Assembly: GCA_902774295.1 (NCBI GenBank)
Contig: CACYHP010000002.1
Span: forward strand, 62,001-126,000
DNA: 64,000 nucleotides
Direction of reading: 5' to 3'
Source of the DNA: an uncultured Bacteroidia bacterium
GTDB taxonomy: Bacteria; Bacteroidota; Bacteroidia; Bacteroidales; F082
The notes under the pieces were generated by a model that saw nothing but the letters and a program-made list of their open reading frames with translations, did no database searches and had not been told where the DNA came from. Below are positions 1 through 7,921 of this stretch, piece by piece; within the stretch, counting starts at the first letter, position 1, and each line of letters opens with the position of its first letter. The position numbers and the translations under genes are program-made.

Positions 1-1107
1 CTGTTCTTTGGTATCCCAAAGGATGAGATGTTTGTAATAGGTGTCGTAGTTATCGGTGTCGATGCTCTTGCCTGTGCCCTCGCCTATTGCGCGGAACGCC
101 TCTTCACGGCGGCGTCCCATCTCGTGCATGACATGTGGGATATCCTCATAATCAGCGAGGTAGCATTCGAAATCGGCTGTGGTGAAGAGCAATGACTTCT
201 CGCGTATTGCCAAGAGCTCGCGTGCCAGCGACGATGCTCTGAAAGGAGCGTCGATAGGGTCGGAAACCCTTGTACGGAAGCGTTTTGTCTCGTTGACGAT
301 ATTAGCCTGCAATGCGTAGCTGCGGTTTTTCAGATATGCCGCGAGAGCTTCAGGTGTCTCATATTGAGCGACCTCAGCAGGAAGGATAGGCTTACCTATC
401 TTCATGACTATCTTCTTGTTACGCTTGTTGAGAAGCTCTTTCACGAGGCGCACTGTGGCGAACATCGAATATATCTTTGCCCAGAAATAGAATTTATGGG
501 AGTTGTTTCCGTCGAAATATACCGGAATCACTGGCACTTTCGTCTTCTGGATTATCTTGGCAATAGACGGTGACCAGTCGATGTCTTCAGGATAGCTGTG
601 GCCATGGTAGCGAGCCACCTCTCCGGCGGGGAACACTCCAAGTCCGTGGCCTTCATTGAGTTGCATCAGCGATGCCTTGATACCGCCAGTGCTGCCGCCG
701 AATTCAGGGTTATTCTCGAAAGGGTTGACCGAGAAGAAGACATCTTTAAGATTTGGGATGAAACCAAGGATGAAGTTAGCCATGATTTTGAAGTCGGGAC
801 GAATCTTCGCGATGGCGTCGTAGAGGATGATACCTTCGATAGCGCCAAACGGATGGTTGCACACGAGCATGAACGGACCTTCCTTAGGAATCGAATTCAA
901 CTCGTTTTCGTTGACATCATAAGTGGTGTTGTAACGACGCAGCATATCTTCTGTAAACTCCTTGTTTTTCAGGTCAGCAGAAGGAGAATACAGACGATTT
1001 ATCTTACGGAATCCAATGATATTCAACGCCAAAGCTACCAGGGGCTTGGTGAGCGGACTCCATTTGAAGTACCTAATCAGATCGTCACTTGTTATAAGCT
1101 TTTTCAT
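1..1107 (-). CDS. Lysophospholipid acyltransferase-GNAT fusion (GlsA/GlsB-like), 3' end outside window
   Basis: The frame is open from an ATG at 1107 to the window edge (369 codons seen, C-terminus missing). Residues about 70-230 form a PlsC-like O-acyltransferase domain with block-I motif NHPFGAIEG (His85) and the later FPAGE motif. Around residue 330 a GNAT/hemolysin-type N-acyltransferase domain begins (GRRREEAFRAIGEGTGKSID). This is the same pair of activities as the separate glsA and glsB genes at 11.8-13.7 kb, here in one polypeptide. Fused forms of this type are known in Bacteroidota and are linked to amino-acid-containing acyl lipids. The family call is secure. The amino-acid acceptor is unknown. 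A -7 element lies about 17 bases upstream. Confidence 0.85.
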   Translation of the reverse strand, partial: MKKLITSDDLIRYFKWSPLTKPLVALALNIIGFRKINRLYSPSADLKNKEFTEDMLRRYNTTYDVNENELNSIPKEGPFMLVCNHPFGAIEGIILYDAIAKIRPDFKIMANFILGFIPNLKDVFFSVNPFENNPEFGGSTGGIKASLMQLNEGHGLGVFPAGEVARYHGHSYPEDIDWSPSIAKIIQKTKVPVIPVYFDGNNSHKFYFWAKIYSMFATVRLVKELLNKRNKKIVMKIGKPILPAEVAQYETPEALAAYLKNRSYALQANIVNETKRFRTRVSDPIDAPFRASSLARELLAIREKSLLFTTADFECYLADYEDIPHVMHEMGRRREEAFRAIGEGTGKSIDTDNYDTYYKHLILWDTKEQ

Positions 1108-1124
1108 CACTTAGTTTGAAATTG

Positions 1125-1132
1125 CAAATATA
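1125..1132 (-). promoter_or_regulatory. Bacteroidota -7 promoter element (TATATTTG) of the acyltransferase fusion
   Basis: Reverse-strand TATATTTG followed by C matches the TAnnTTTG consensus of the Bacteroidota primary sigma factor. It lies 17 bases upstream of the ATG at 1107. The -33 element was not clear. Confidence 0.55.
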
Positions 1133-1212
1133 TACATTTTTTTAATACAACATTCAAATTTAAATTTATTTAATTTTGTTGAAAAATGCATTGCCATCTC
1201 AAAAAATTTTCA

Positions 1213-1220
1213 TAAATTTG
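1213..1220 (+). promoter_or_regulatory. Bacteroidota -7 promoter element (TAAATTTG) of iorAB
   Basis: TAAATTTG matches TAnnTTTG and lies 46 bases upstream of the iorA ATG, within the 159-bp divergent gap shared with the acyltransferase gene. A TTTTG near 1175 is a possible but loosely spaced -33 partner. Confidence 0.45.
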
Positions 1221-1266
1221 CCGATTATAAAAATAGGAATCAGCAATAATTTAAAATATATTTCAA

Positions 1267-2847
1267 ATGAAGAAAATCTTATTACTTGGTGATGAGGCGA
1301 TTGCACAGGGCTTTATCGATGCCGGAGGCAGTGCCATCAACAGTTATCCGGGCACTCCTTCTACACAGATTACGGAGTATGTCATTAACTCTAAACAGGC
1401 CAAGGAACTCGGTGTCAAGGCCAATTGGTGTGCCAATGAGAAGACGGCACTTGAGGCTTCCTTAGGTGTGGCCTATGCCGGCAAACGAGCTATGACATGT
1501 ATGAAGCATGTCGGACTTAACGTGTGTGGCGACCCGTTTATGAATGCCGCCATCATTGGAACAAAGGGCGTTCTGATAGTTGTTGCCGACGATCCGAGCA
1601 TGTTCTCATCACAAGATGAACAAGACAGCCGTTTCTACGGTCACTGGGCCATGATACCAATGTTGGAGCCATCAAACCAGCAAGAGGCTTACGACATGGT
1701 ACATTATGGATTTGATTTGAGCGAGCAGCTTGGCACTCCGGTGCTTTACCGTATCCCTACACGTCTGGCACACAGCCGCGCAGGTGTTGAGTTGAAACCT
1801 GTCCGCAAACAGAACGAACTCACCGAACCAGCCGACGCAAAGTCATTCGTGCTTCTTCCTGCCAACGCAAAACGTCTTTACCGCGACCTCATCGACAAGC
1901 AGCCTAAGTTCACCGAAGCCTCGGAGAAATCAGGATACAACAAATACATCGACGGTCCGAAGAAAAACCTCGGCATCATCACCACAGGTATCGCATACAA
2001 CTACCTTATGGAGAACTTCCCTGACGGGAAATGCCCATATCCGGTGGTAAAGGTAACACAATATCCGTTGCCATACGACATGATTAATAAGTTGTACGAC
2101 GAATGCGACGAGATTCTCGTTCTCGAAGACGGACAGCCATTTGTTGAGGAGCAGATTAAAGGTTTCCTCGGCAAGGGAAAGAAAGTGAGAGGCCGTCTTG
2201 ACGAGACCATCCGTCGTGACGGAGAACTCAACGCTGAGAAAGTGGCCAAGGCATTGGGAATTAAGACAGAATCAACATTAGTAGTACCGGAAGTCGTGAC
2301 CAACCGTCCTCCAGCGCTCTGCCAGGGCTGTCCTCACGTCGACAGCTACACTGCCTTGAATGAGGTTATGGCAAAGCATAAGAGTGGCAAGGTGTTTGGC
2401 GACATCGGCTGCTACACTTTAGGTTTCAACATGGGCGCCATCAACACCACGGTGTGCATGGGAGCATCCATCACCATGGCCAAGGGCGCGAGCGAAGTGG
2501 GTATCTTCCCGAGCGTGGCGGTCATCGGCGACGGTACCTTCGGCCACAGCGGCTTGACAGGTCTCATGGACTGCGTCAACGAGAAGGCTAACGTCGTCGT
2601 CATGATTCTTGACAACGACATCACAGCTATGACAGGTGGTCAGCCTTCGTCGGCACACAACAAGATACGCCGCATCTGCGAAGGCCTCGGAGTGGAGCCG
2701 GAGCATATCCGCGACATCATCCCGTTGCCAAAGAACCACGAGGAGAATGTAAGAATTATCGAGGAAGAGGTCAACTATAACGGTGTGTCGGTCATCATAC
2801 CTCACCGCACCTGCATCGTCGAGCTCAAGAAACATTTGAAGAAATAA
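1267..2847 (+). CDS. iorA: Indolepyruvate ferredoxin oxidoreductase, alpha subunit
   Basis: 526 aa. Catalyses ferredoxin-dependent oxidative decarboxylation of aryl-pyruvates (from Trp, Phe, Tyr) to aryl-acetyl-CoA in anaerobes. The N-terminal pyrimidine-binding half has the SYPGTPSTQI motif (about residues 26-35). A CQGCPH motif sits near 352. The thiamine-diphosphate motif GDGTFGHSG is near 421, followed by DNDITAMTGGQ. The archaeal form carries a C-terminal two-[4Fe-4S] ferredoxin domain. This protein ends soon after the TPP domain and shows no CxxCxxC cluster motifs there, so electrons probably pass through another carrier. iorB starts 20 bases downstream, so the two are cotranscribed. 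No phenylacetate-CoA ligase gene follows. Confidence 0.95.
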   Translation: MKKILLLGDEAIAQGFIDAGGSAINSYPGTPSTQITEYVINSKQAKELGVKANWCANEKTALEASLGVAYAGKRAMTCMKHVGLNVCGDPFMNAAIIGTKGVLIVVADDPSMFSSQDEQDSRFYGHWAMIPMLEPSNQQEAYDMVHYGFDLSEQLGTPVLYRIPTRLAHSRAGVELKPVRKQNELTEPADAKSFVLLPANAKRLYRDLIDKQPKFTEASEKSGYNKYIDGPKKNLGIITTGIAYNYLMENFPDGKCPYPVVKVTQYPLPYDMINKLYDECDEILVLEDGQPFVEEQIKGFLGKGKKVRGRLDETIRRDGELNAEKVAKALGIKTESTLVVPEVVTNRPPALCQGCPHVDSYTALNEVMAKHKSGKVFGDIGCYTLGFNMGAINTTVCMGASITMAKGASEVGIFPSVAVIGDGTFGHSGLTGLMDCVNEKANVVVMILDNDITAMTGGQPSSAHNKIRRICEGLGVEPEHIRDIIPLPKNHEENVRIIEEEVNYNGVSVIIPHRTCIVELKKHLKK

Positions 2848-2867
2848 CCATTAAAAAAGAAGTCAAT

Positions 2868-3437
2868 ATGAAAAAAGATATCGTTTTGTGTGGTGTTGGT
2901 GGTGACGGCATCGTGTCAGTTGCCAAAATCATCTCAGATGCTGCCCTCAACATGGGTATGAATCTGAAACAATCGGAAATCCACGGCATGTCGCAGCGCG
3001 GCGGCTCAGTGTTCTCGCATCTGCGCTTGTCAGACGAGCCTATCTTCGCCGATGTCATTCCTGAAGGCAAGGCCGATATTATCTTGTCGAGCGAGCCTAT
3101 GGAGGCTTTGCGTTATCTGCCATGGCTCAGCAAGGAAGGCTGGGTGGTAACCAACTCCGACCCGTTCATCAACATTAGCAACTACCCTGACATAGAGAAG
3201 GTGTATGCCGAGTTGAAGAAACTCCCACATGTGGTTTCATTCGATGCCAGCGAGATTGCCAAACAGCTCAAGGCACGTTCGAACATGGTGCTTCTTGGAG
3301 CCACCATCCCATATCTCGGCATTGAACTCGCCAAGGTGGAAGAGGCCATAACACATATCTTCGGCAAGAAAGGCCAGGATGTGGTCGACCTGAATATCCA
3401 GGCTGTGAGAGCAGGATACGAAGTAGCGAAGAGATAA
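2868..3437 (+). CDS. iorB: Indolepyruvate ferredoxin oxidoreductase, beta subunit
   Basis: 189 aa, the gamma-domain (POR_N/2-oxoacid:acceptor oxidoreductase) partner of IorA. The N-terminus DIVLCGVGGDGIVSVAKII is the glycine-rich nucleotide/CoA-binding start of the family, and QSEIHGMSQRGGSV is its conserved second block. Length is normal for the family. It begins 20 bases after iorA and probably forms the heterotetramer with it. The stop at 3435-3437 is followed at once by irregular GATAAGAAGG-type direct repeats and then a palindrome. Confidence 0.95.
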   Translation: MKKDIVLCGVGGDGIVSVAKIISDAALNMGMNLKQSEIHGMSQRGGSVFSHLRLSDEPIFADVIPEGKADIILSSEPMEALRYLPWLSKEGWVVTNSDPFINISNYPDIEKVYAELKKLPHVVSFDASEIAKQLKARSNMVLLGATIPYLGIELAKVEEAITHIFGKKGQDVVDLNIQAVRAGYEVAKR

Positions 3438-3466
3438 GAAGGATAAGAAGGGATAAGATGGATAAA
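3432..3466 (+). repeat. Degenerate short tandem repeat (GATAAGAAGG-like) after iorB
   Basis: Four imperfect copies of GGATAAGA(A/T)G run from the iorB stop codon, with a period of about 9-11 bases. It is less regular than the heptamer arrays elsewhere in the window. Confidence 0.5.
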
Positions 3467-3468
3467 TG

Positions 3469-3493
3469 TAGGGACGCACAGCGTGCGTCCCTA
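3469..3493 (+). repeat. Perfect 11-bp-stem palindrome TAGGGACGCAC-AGC-GTGCGTCCCTA
   Basis: Perfect inverted repeat with a 3-base loop between iorB and the M23 gene. No U-tract follows, so it is not a typical terminator. Its TAGGGAC arm is shared with the 46-bp palindrome inside the methyltransferase gene at 24856-24901. Confidence 0.85.
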
Positions 3494-3509
3494 TTTAAAA
3501 TAATACATT

Positions 3510-4724
3510 ATGAAAAAATTCACACCGTTTTTGATTTTATTGTTGTTTTTGATTTCATGCGGAAGCGACAATAACAACAGCAGCAAGGAAGAAGCGAAGA
3601 AACAAGCTGAGCCACAGTATCTTTATGGCATCTGCATCGATTCTTTGGATATTTCGGAAGGAAAAGTCCAGAAAAACGAGTTTTTGGCGAACATTTTGCA
3701 AAAAGAAGGTGTGAGTTACAACACCGTCAATTACATCGACAGAAATTGCCGTAAGGTTTTTGACGTGAGGAAGATCAAGGTCGGGAACAAATACGTGTTT
3801 TTGAAGACGCGCGACAGTATTCCGACAGCCAAATACTGGATTTATGAAATCGACAGGACCAGCTATGCCGTTTTCCAGCTTACCGACTCAATAGCAGCAT
3901 GGAAGGGCGAGAAAGAGGTCATCACCAAGGTTGAGCATGTCGGTGTGGAGATAAAATCGAGTCTGTGGAACGCTATGGCTGAAGCCGGCTGCGACTACAG
4001 TCTGATCCTCGAGTTATCCGACATCTACGCCTGGACCATTGACTTTTTCGGCATACAGCCTGGCGACTCGTGCAAGGTCATCTTCGAAGAGAAGTATATC
4101 GCAGGCGACACCGTACCGTTCGGCATAGGCAACGTGATGGCATCATATTTCAAGAACAAAGGCGAGGGAAAATACGCTTTCAGCTTTGAGCAAGGTGGCA
4201 AGAAGGAGTATTTCGACGAGAACGGTGACAATTTGCGCAAGGCGTTTTTGAAGGCTCCGTTGAACTACCGGCGTATCAGCTCCACTTTCTCGGAGGCGAG
4301 GCTGCATCCGGTACATAAGATAGTTCGTCCGCATCATGGGGTTGATTATGCGGCTCCGAGCGGGACGCCGGTGCAATCTATAGGTGACGGCACTGTCGTT
4401 GACAAAGGCTGGGATAAAAAAGGCGGCGGTAATTATCTTAAAATCAAGCATAACAGCACATATACCACCACTTACATGCACCTGAAGGGCTTTGCCAAAG
4501 GCATCTCGAAAGGCAGCAAGGTGAAACAAGGCCAGACGATAGGCTACGTAGGAATGACGGGCACTGCCACAGGGCCGCACCTCGATTTCCGTCTGCAGAA
4601 AAACGGCACCTATATCGACCCGCTGAAGTTCAAATCACCGAGTGCGGAGCCGGTGGCGAAAGAGAACATGGAGGCTTTCAGGCATAGTGTTGACACACTG
4701 ATTAGGGTGCTGAAGAGCCATTAG
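3510..4724 (+). CDS. M23 family peptidoglycan endopeptidase lipoprotein
   Basis: 404 aa. The N-terminus is a lipoprotein signal (LFLISC lipobox, Cys17), so the protein is probably anchored in the envelope. Residues about 55-240 form a putative regulatory or prodomain. The C-terminal LytM/M23 domain spans about 255-375. Zinc-ligand motif HxxxD is HHGVD (about residue 274) and the second block is GTATGPHLDF (about 355). In the canonical HxH motif the last His is a zinc ligand. Here it is Asp (HLD), which may still bind metal. Family role: cleavage of peptide cross-links in peptidoglycan. The stop codon lies inside a heptanucleotide repeat shared with the convergent gene. Confidence 0.9.
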   Translation: MKKFTPFLILLLFLISCGSDNNNSSKEEAKKQAEPQYLYGICIDSLDISEGKVQKNEFLANILQKEGVSYNTVNYIDRNCRKVFDVRKIKVGNKYVFLKTRDSIPTAKYWIYEIDRTSYAVFQLTDSIAAWKGEKEVITKVEHVGVEIKSSLWNAMAEAGCDYSLILELSDIYAWTIDFFGIQPGDSCKVIFEEKYIAGDTVPFGIGNVMASYFKNKGEGKYAFSFEQGGKKEYFDENGDNLRKAFLKAPLNYRRISSTFSEARLHPVHKIVRPHHGVDYAAPSGTPVQSIGDGTVVDKGWDKKGGGNYLKIKHNSTYTTTYMHLKGFAKGISKGSKVKQGQTIGYVGMTGTATGPHLDFRLQKNGTYIDPLKFKSPSAEPVAKENMEAFRHSVDTLIRVLKSH

Positions 4725-4745
4725 CTATTAGCCATTAGCCATTAG
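4718..4745 (+). repeat. Heptanucleotide tandem repeat (TTAGCCA)n at a convergent gene junction
   Basis: CCATTAGC TATTAGC CATTAGC CATTAG, with a 7-base period. It contains the stop codon of the M23 gene (TAG, 4722-4724) and, on the other strand, the stop (TAA, 4728-4730) and last codons of the convergent lipoprotein. Confidence 0.8.
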
Positions 4746-5360
4746 AATTGAGTCGATATAGGGTTGTTTGTTTTCGAAGGAAATGTCGTGGAAGCAATAA
4801 ACGTCGTTCCAGAGGTAGGTGCGATGGCCGGCGCGGTATAGGGTGAAGTCTTCGGCATTCACCATGAAGTCGGCTTGTCCCATTGCCCAATCTGATTCGA
4901 AACGGAAAAACGGAGTGTTGCCGTCGATGTCTTTTTTACACGACGTGAGTTGCCTCAGATAGGGCTTGGTGTCGATAAACGGGATGGGATGGAAATAGAA
5001 CCATGCCATGCTGAGACAATCCCAGTGGAGACTTTTGATTTCGGGATTCTCTTTTGTGACGACATAATGGTTGAAGTTGTCGCTGAAGAATACCAGGGAG
5101 TTCTCCCCGTCGTATTTGATGATTACATCGTACGACGGACCGTCTTGGAGCATTTCGGATTCCTCCATACGGAGCACGCTGAGGGTGAACGATACCCACT
5201 GGTGCTCACAGGCGAACGCCAGCGACTGGCTCACGAAGGCGGAGTCGGCCTTGATGTGGGGCTCTTTTTTTGCCGCCTGCTGCGATTCGTTGGTGTTGGT
5301 GCAACAAAACGCAGCAAGCAGCAAAAAAGCAGATGATATTATGAATTTTGTGATTTTCAT
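4728..5360 (-). CDS. Hypothetical lipoprotein
   Basis: 210 aa, family not recognised. The N-terminus MKITKFIISSAFLLLAAFCC is a lipoprotein-type signal with Cys19/Cys20 as possible acylation sites. The rest is predicted soluble, rich in aromatic residues and without a recognisable catalytic motif. Its ATG overlaps the stop of the T9SS gene 5357-6826 by ATGA, so the two are translationally coupled and likely coexpressed. The last residues (LMANG) and the stop are encoded by the heptanucleotide repeat at the junction, so the C-terminus is probably repeat-derived. Confidence 0.75.
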   Translation of the reverse strand: MKITKFIISSAFLLLAAFCCTNTNESQQAAKKEPHIKADSAFVSQSLAFACEHQWVSFTLSVLRMEESEMLQDGPSYDVIIKYDGENSLVFFSDNFNHYVVTKENPEIKSLHWDCLSMAWFYFHPIPFIDTKPYLRQLTSCKKDIDGNTPFFRFESDWAMGQADFMVNAEDFTLYRAGHRTYLWNDVYCFHDISFENKQPYIDSILMANG

Positions 5361-6826
5361 TGTTTCACGATTCTCTCCGAAAACTCCTTGCCATCCGCCA
5401 TTCTGATTTTCAAGATATAGACTCCGGCGTTGAGGTTTTCAACGTTGATGGTTGTTTGCTGAGACGCGCCATGGCACGTCTCTACAAGGCGTCCGTCCAG
5501 CGAATAGATGTTTACCTCCTGGCAGGTTGAATTCTCAGCAAAGCTGATGTTGACAATGTCTTTGGCGGGGTTGGGATAGCAGAGGAATGGCTTTTCTGAA
5601 AATGACAATTCATCGATTGACAGATAGTTGTCGAAAACAACGGCATAGATATCCTTCGACTCATACCATGATAGTTCGTCAGAAAGCCAGCCAGCTATGG
5701 CAACTCCTCCGTTTGAGAGGGGGGTTAAACCATAGTTTCCGAACATCCCGAGATCCAATATGTGCATACATGGTTTTGACCAAACAGGATCAAGATTCAT
5801 GTCCAAACATGATACAAACAGTGTCTGCACTGACAGTTTTTCTTGTCTGTCTTTCTTTTCCTCATATACAAGAAAGATGTTATTATCAGTCACACAAAGA
5901 TTCCTGTTCTGATAGTCATACTGCGGATAACTGTCATATGTGTATTCCCCTATGTTATATGCCTTTTCAATTTCATAATCCGAATTGATTTTTAGCACCA
6001 GCAAAGCAATGACACCTTGAGAACCCTGCCATTTTCTTACTTCAGTCGTAATGATAAAACCGCCATCACCCGTACCGCAAGCATTTGTATATACAGACGT
6101 GCCAAGAGTCCATCCATCATAATTCTTGATTGTTTTTCTCTCCAGTTTGTTGAACCATTCATCATATATATCAATGGTTATATCATTGTTTCTGAACAAA
6201 ACATATCCGTATTTCAAAGGCTCCGATGAAATCTGAAAAACGGGGTTTTCCAGCACTATGCCCGATTCAGATCCTGCCGTTGATATGGAATCAGACTGAA
6301 ATTTCAGGGTGCCGTCGAGCCCTATCCTCATGAGAAAGAAATTGTTGTTGTCTATTTTTGCCCGGCATATCATGTCATTGTTGCTGTCAACGAAAAACTT
6401 TGTCGGTATAAGGCATCCTTCCGGAAGCATTGTCTCAACTTCATCTGTTATCTCAAGGTTGTCATTGATATACGTGGCTTTATAATAATTTATATCATCC
6501 AACGTGTAAAACGACGTCATGATTGTACTATTGGCATTCACCGGGTCGCGCAACATGGGGTTGAGGCTATAGATATTATGATCCTCTATGAATAGTGAAT
6601 CGAGCAAAGCGCCATCTGGGGTGATTTTGTAGAGATTATAGCCGATATCTTCCTGGTTTTCATCAAAAACACTTTCCCTCACAATTAAATTCCCATCGCT
6701 CATCTCAAGGATGTTATCACATTGGCTGAGTGGATAGTTGCCGTGATGAAGCCAGGTGTTGTAGTTCTGCGCTGATGATAATAATGTGATGATCATCAAT
6801 GCTAAGGTTACTGAAAATTTTTTCAT
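5357..6826 (-). CDS. Secreted protein with type IX secretion C-terminal sorting domain
   Basis: 489 aa from the MKKFSV start at 6826. An upstream ATG at 6868 would put 14 residues ahead of the signal peptide. The signal ends near SSAQ. The middle (about 25-400) looks like a beta-propeller-type repeat with many Asp/Asn/Trp/Tyr residues and no recognised enzyme motif. The C-terminal about 80 residues form a type A T9SS sorting domain: YPNPAKDIVNI, then LDGRLVET, then LNAGVYILKI and a terminal IVKQ. The protein is therefore predicted to cross the outer membrane and be anchored or released. A GAGACG palindrome lies in frame inside the sorting domain (5461-5482). The function is unknown. Confidence 0.85.
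   Translation of the reverse strand: MKKFSVTLALMIITLLSSAQNYNTWLHHGNYPLSQCDNILEMSDGNLIVRESVFDENQEDIGYNLYKITPDGALLDSLFIEDHNIYSLNPMLRDPVNANSTIMTSFYTLDDINYYKATYINDNLEITDEVETMLPEGCLIPTKFFVDSNNDMICRAKIDNNNFFLMRIGLDGTLKFQSDSISTAGSESGIVLENPVFQISSEPLKYGYVLFRNNDITIDIYDEWFNKLERKTIKNYDGWTLGTSVYTNACGTGDGGFIITTEVRKWQGSQGVIALLVLKINSDYEIEKAYNIGEYTYDSYPQYDYQNRNLCVTDNNIFLVYEEKKDRQEKLSVQTLFVSCLDMNLDPVWSKPCMHILDLGMFGNYGLTPLSNGGVAIAGWLSDELSWYESKDIYAVVFDNYLSIDELSFSEKPFLCYPNPAKDIVNISFAENSTCQEVNIYSLDGRLVETCHGASQQTTINVENLNAGVYILKIRMADGKEFSERIVKQ
5461..5482 (-). repeat. 22-bp palindrome GAGACG...CGTCTC inside a T9SS sorting domain
   Basis: GAGACGCGCCATGGCACGTCTC is self-complementary except for one symmetric base pair. 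It is translated as part of VETCHGASQ in the sorting domain. The same GAGACG/CGTCTC arms occur in intergenic palindromes at 11767-11795 and 45940-45968. Confidence 0.75.
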
Positions 6827-6882
6827 ATTACGAAGATTTGAATACATGGTGTGCATGAATTCATGCACACCATCAATAATGT

Positions 6883-7872
6883 TTATAATCGTGTTTCAAA
6901 GGCCGTACACACTACATCTGCATAATCAACATCTAACATATGGTGAATGGGGAACGGTGCTGCATCATTTTTACTCACATAACCTTTCACTCCTCTAACA
7001 TTATAATGCAATACACAAGATATATGATAATATACAAGGGCTATCTCACGATAGTTCCAATAATATTGGCACATTTCTTCTTGAGATATATGTGCGTTAT
7101 ATGAACAATTCAAACAATAGAACAATCGTGGCACTTGTGGATGAATGGTAAAATAATTATCCATAAAATAAAACGTATGCGACCTGAAATTTGTTAAATA
7201 GCATCTGCCTGTTTCATCTGACGTACAAGGCGTTCTGAACATGTTCAAATATCTTGTCAATGTGTCAGCGGCATCTTCCCATTGATAAGATGGTTCTGTA
7301 AAATACTCACATGGGTCAACACTTCTATCCCTTAACAATTGACCACTTGTCAATGTTGTGTTTACAGTTACGGTTGTTGTAGTGGCACTTGCGTCAAACT
7401 CGGCAATCTCTGGCACTATGCAATAAAAGTTTTTGTTGTCGAGGTTGAGGCTGTGATAGTAATCGTAAACATGTGCTGAAATCTGCGAATAAAGATTTGC
7501 GAACTCGCTAAGACTAATCATGCCGTCCGACACATTCAAAGTGTAGGTAGATGTCTCATAAGTCTTATCCGGACCGTCGCCATTGATATTGCAAAAGTCG
7601 AAGTTAAGAATGTCGAACATAAACGCATTGGCGTTTTCAGCAGTTAAAGCCTCGTCGCTTTTAGCACCAGCTTGAAGTTTTTTCTCAAATTCAAGGATAT
7701 ATGCCTCCCTGTCTGGTACTTCGTTTTGATAGACGATGCCTTTGTTCTGCGCCATCTGCGGTGCGTTGTTAACGACTTCGTTTTTCTTGTTGCAGGCCTC
7801 AAATGTGATTACTCCTGCTGCTGCGATGAGCAATGTTGCCACTATGGCAACAGTTTTTGATTTTTTAACCAT
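6883..7872 (-). CDS. Hypothetical exported protein
   Basis: 329 aa from MVKKSK at 7872. The frame extends 25 codons further upstream, but those would precede the signal sequence and overlap the next gene. N-terminal hydrophobic segment AIVATLLIAAAGVITF is followed by EACNKK. A Cys is present, but FEAC is a poor lipobox, so lipidation is uncertain. The mature part has scattered cysteines (for example SYNAHISQEEMCQYYW) and no recognised domain. It lies between the small DUF3244-like gene and the T9SS gene, 56 bases before the latter's start, and may be coexpressed with them. Confidence 0.7.
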   Translation of the reverse strand: MVKKSKTVAIVATLLIAAAGVITFEACNKKNEVVNNAPQMAQNKGIVYQNEVPDREAYILEFEKKLQAGAKSDEALTAENANAFMFDILNFDFCNINGDGPDKTYETSTYTLNVSDGMISLSEFANLYSQISAHVYDYYHSLNLDNKNFYCIVPEIAEFDASATTTTVTVNTTLTSGQLLRDRSVDPCEYFTEPSYQWEDAADTLTRYLNMFRTPCTSDETGRCYLTNFRSHTFYFMDNYFTIHPQVPRLFYCLNCSYNAHISQEEMCQYYWNYREIALVYYHISCVLHYNVRGVKGYVSKNDAAPFPIHHMLDVDYADVVCTAFETRL

Positions 7873-7921
7873 AATTTTGAAATTTAATTTGTTAATAAAA
7901 TGTTGTTGATTAAAGGGATTA

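Noticed and set aside
598-1119. Long open frame on the plus strand opposite the acyltransferase gene
   Set aside because: The minus-strand frame encodes a clear acyltransferase with conserved motifs and a promoter. The plus frame has no recognisable features and is a codon-bias shadow.
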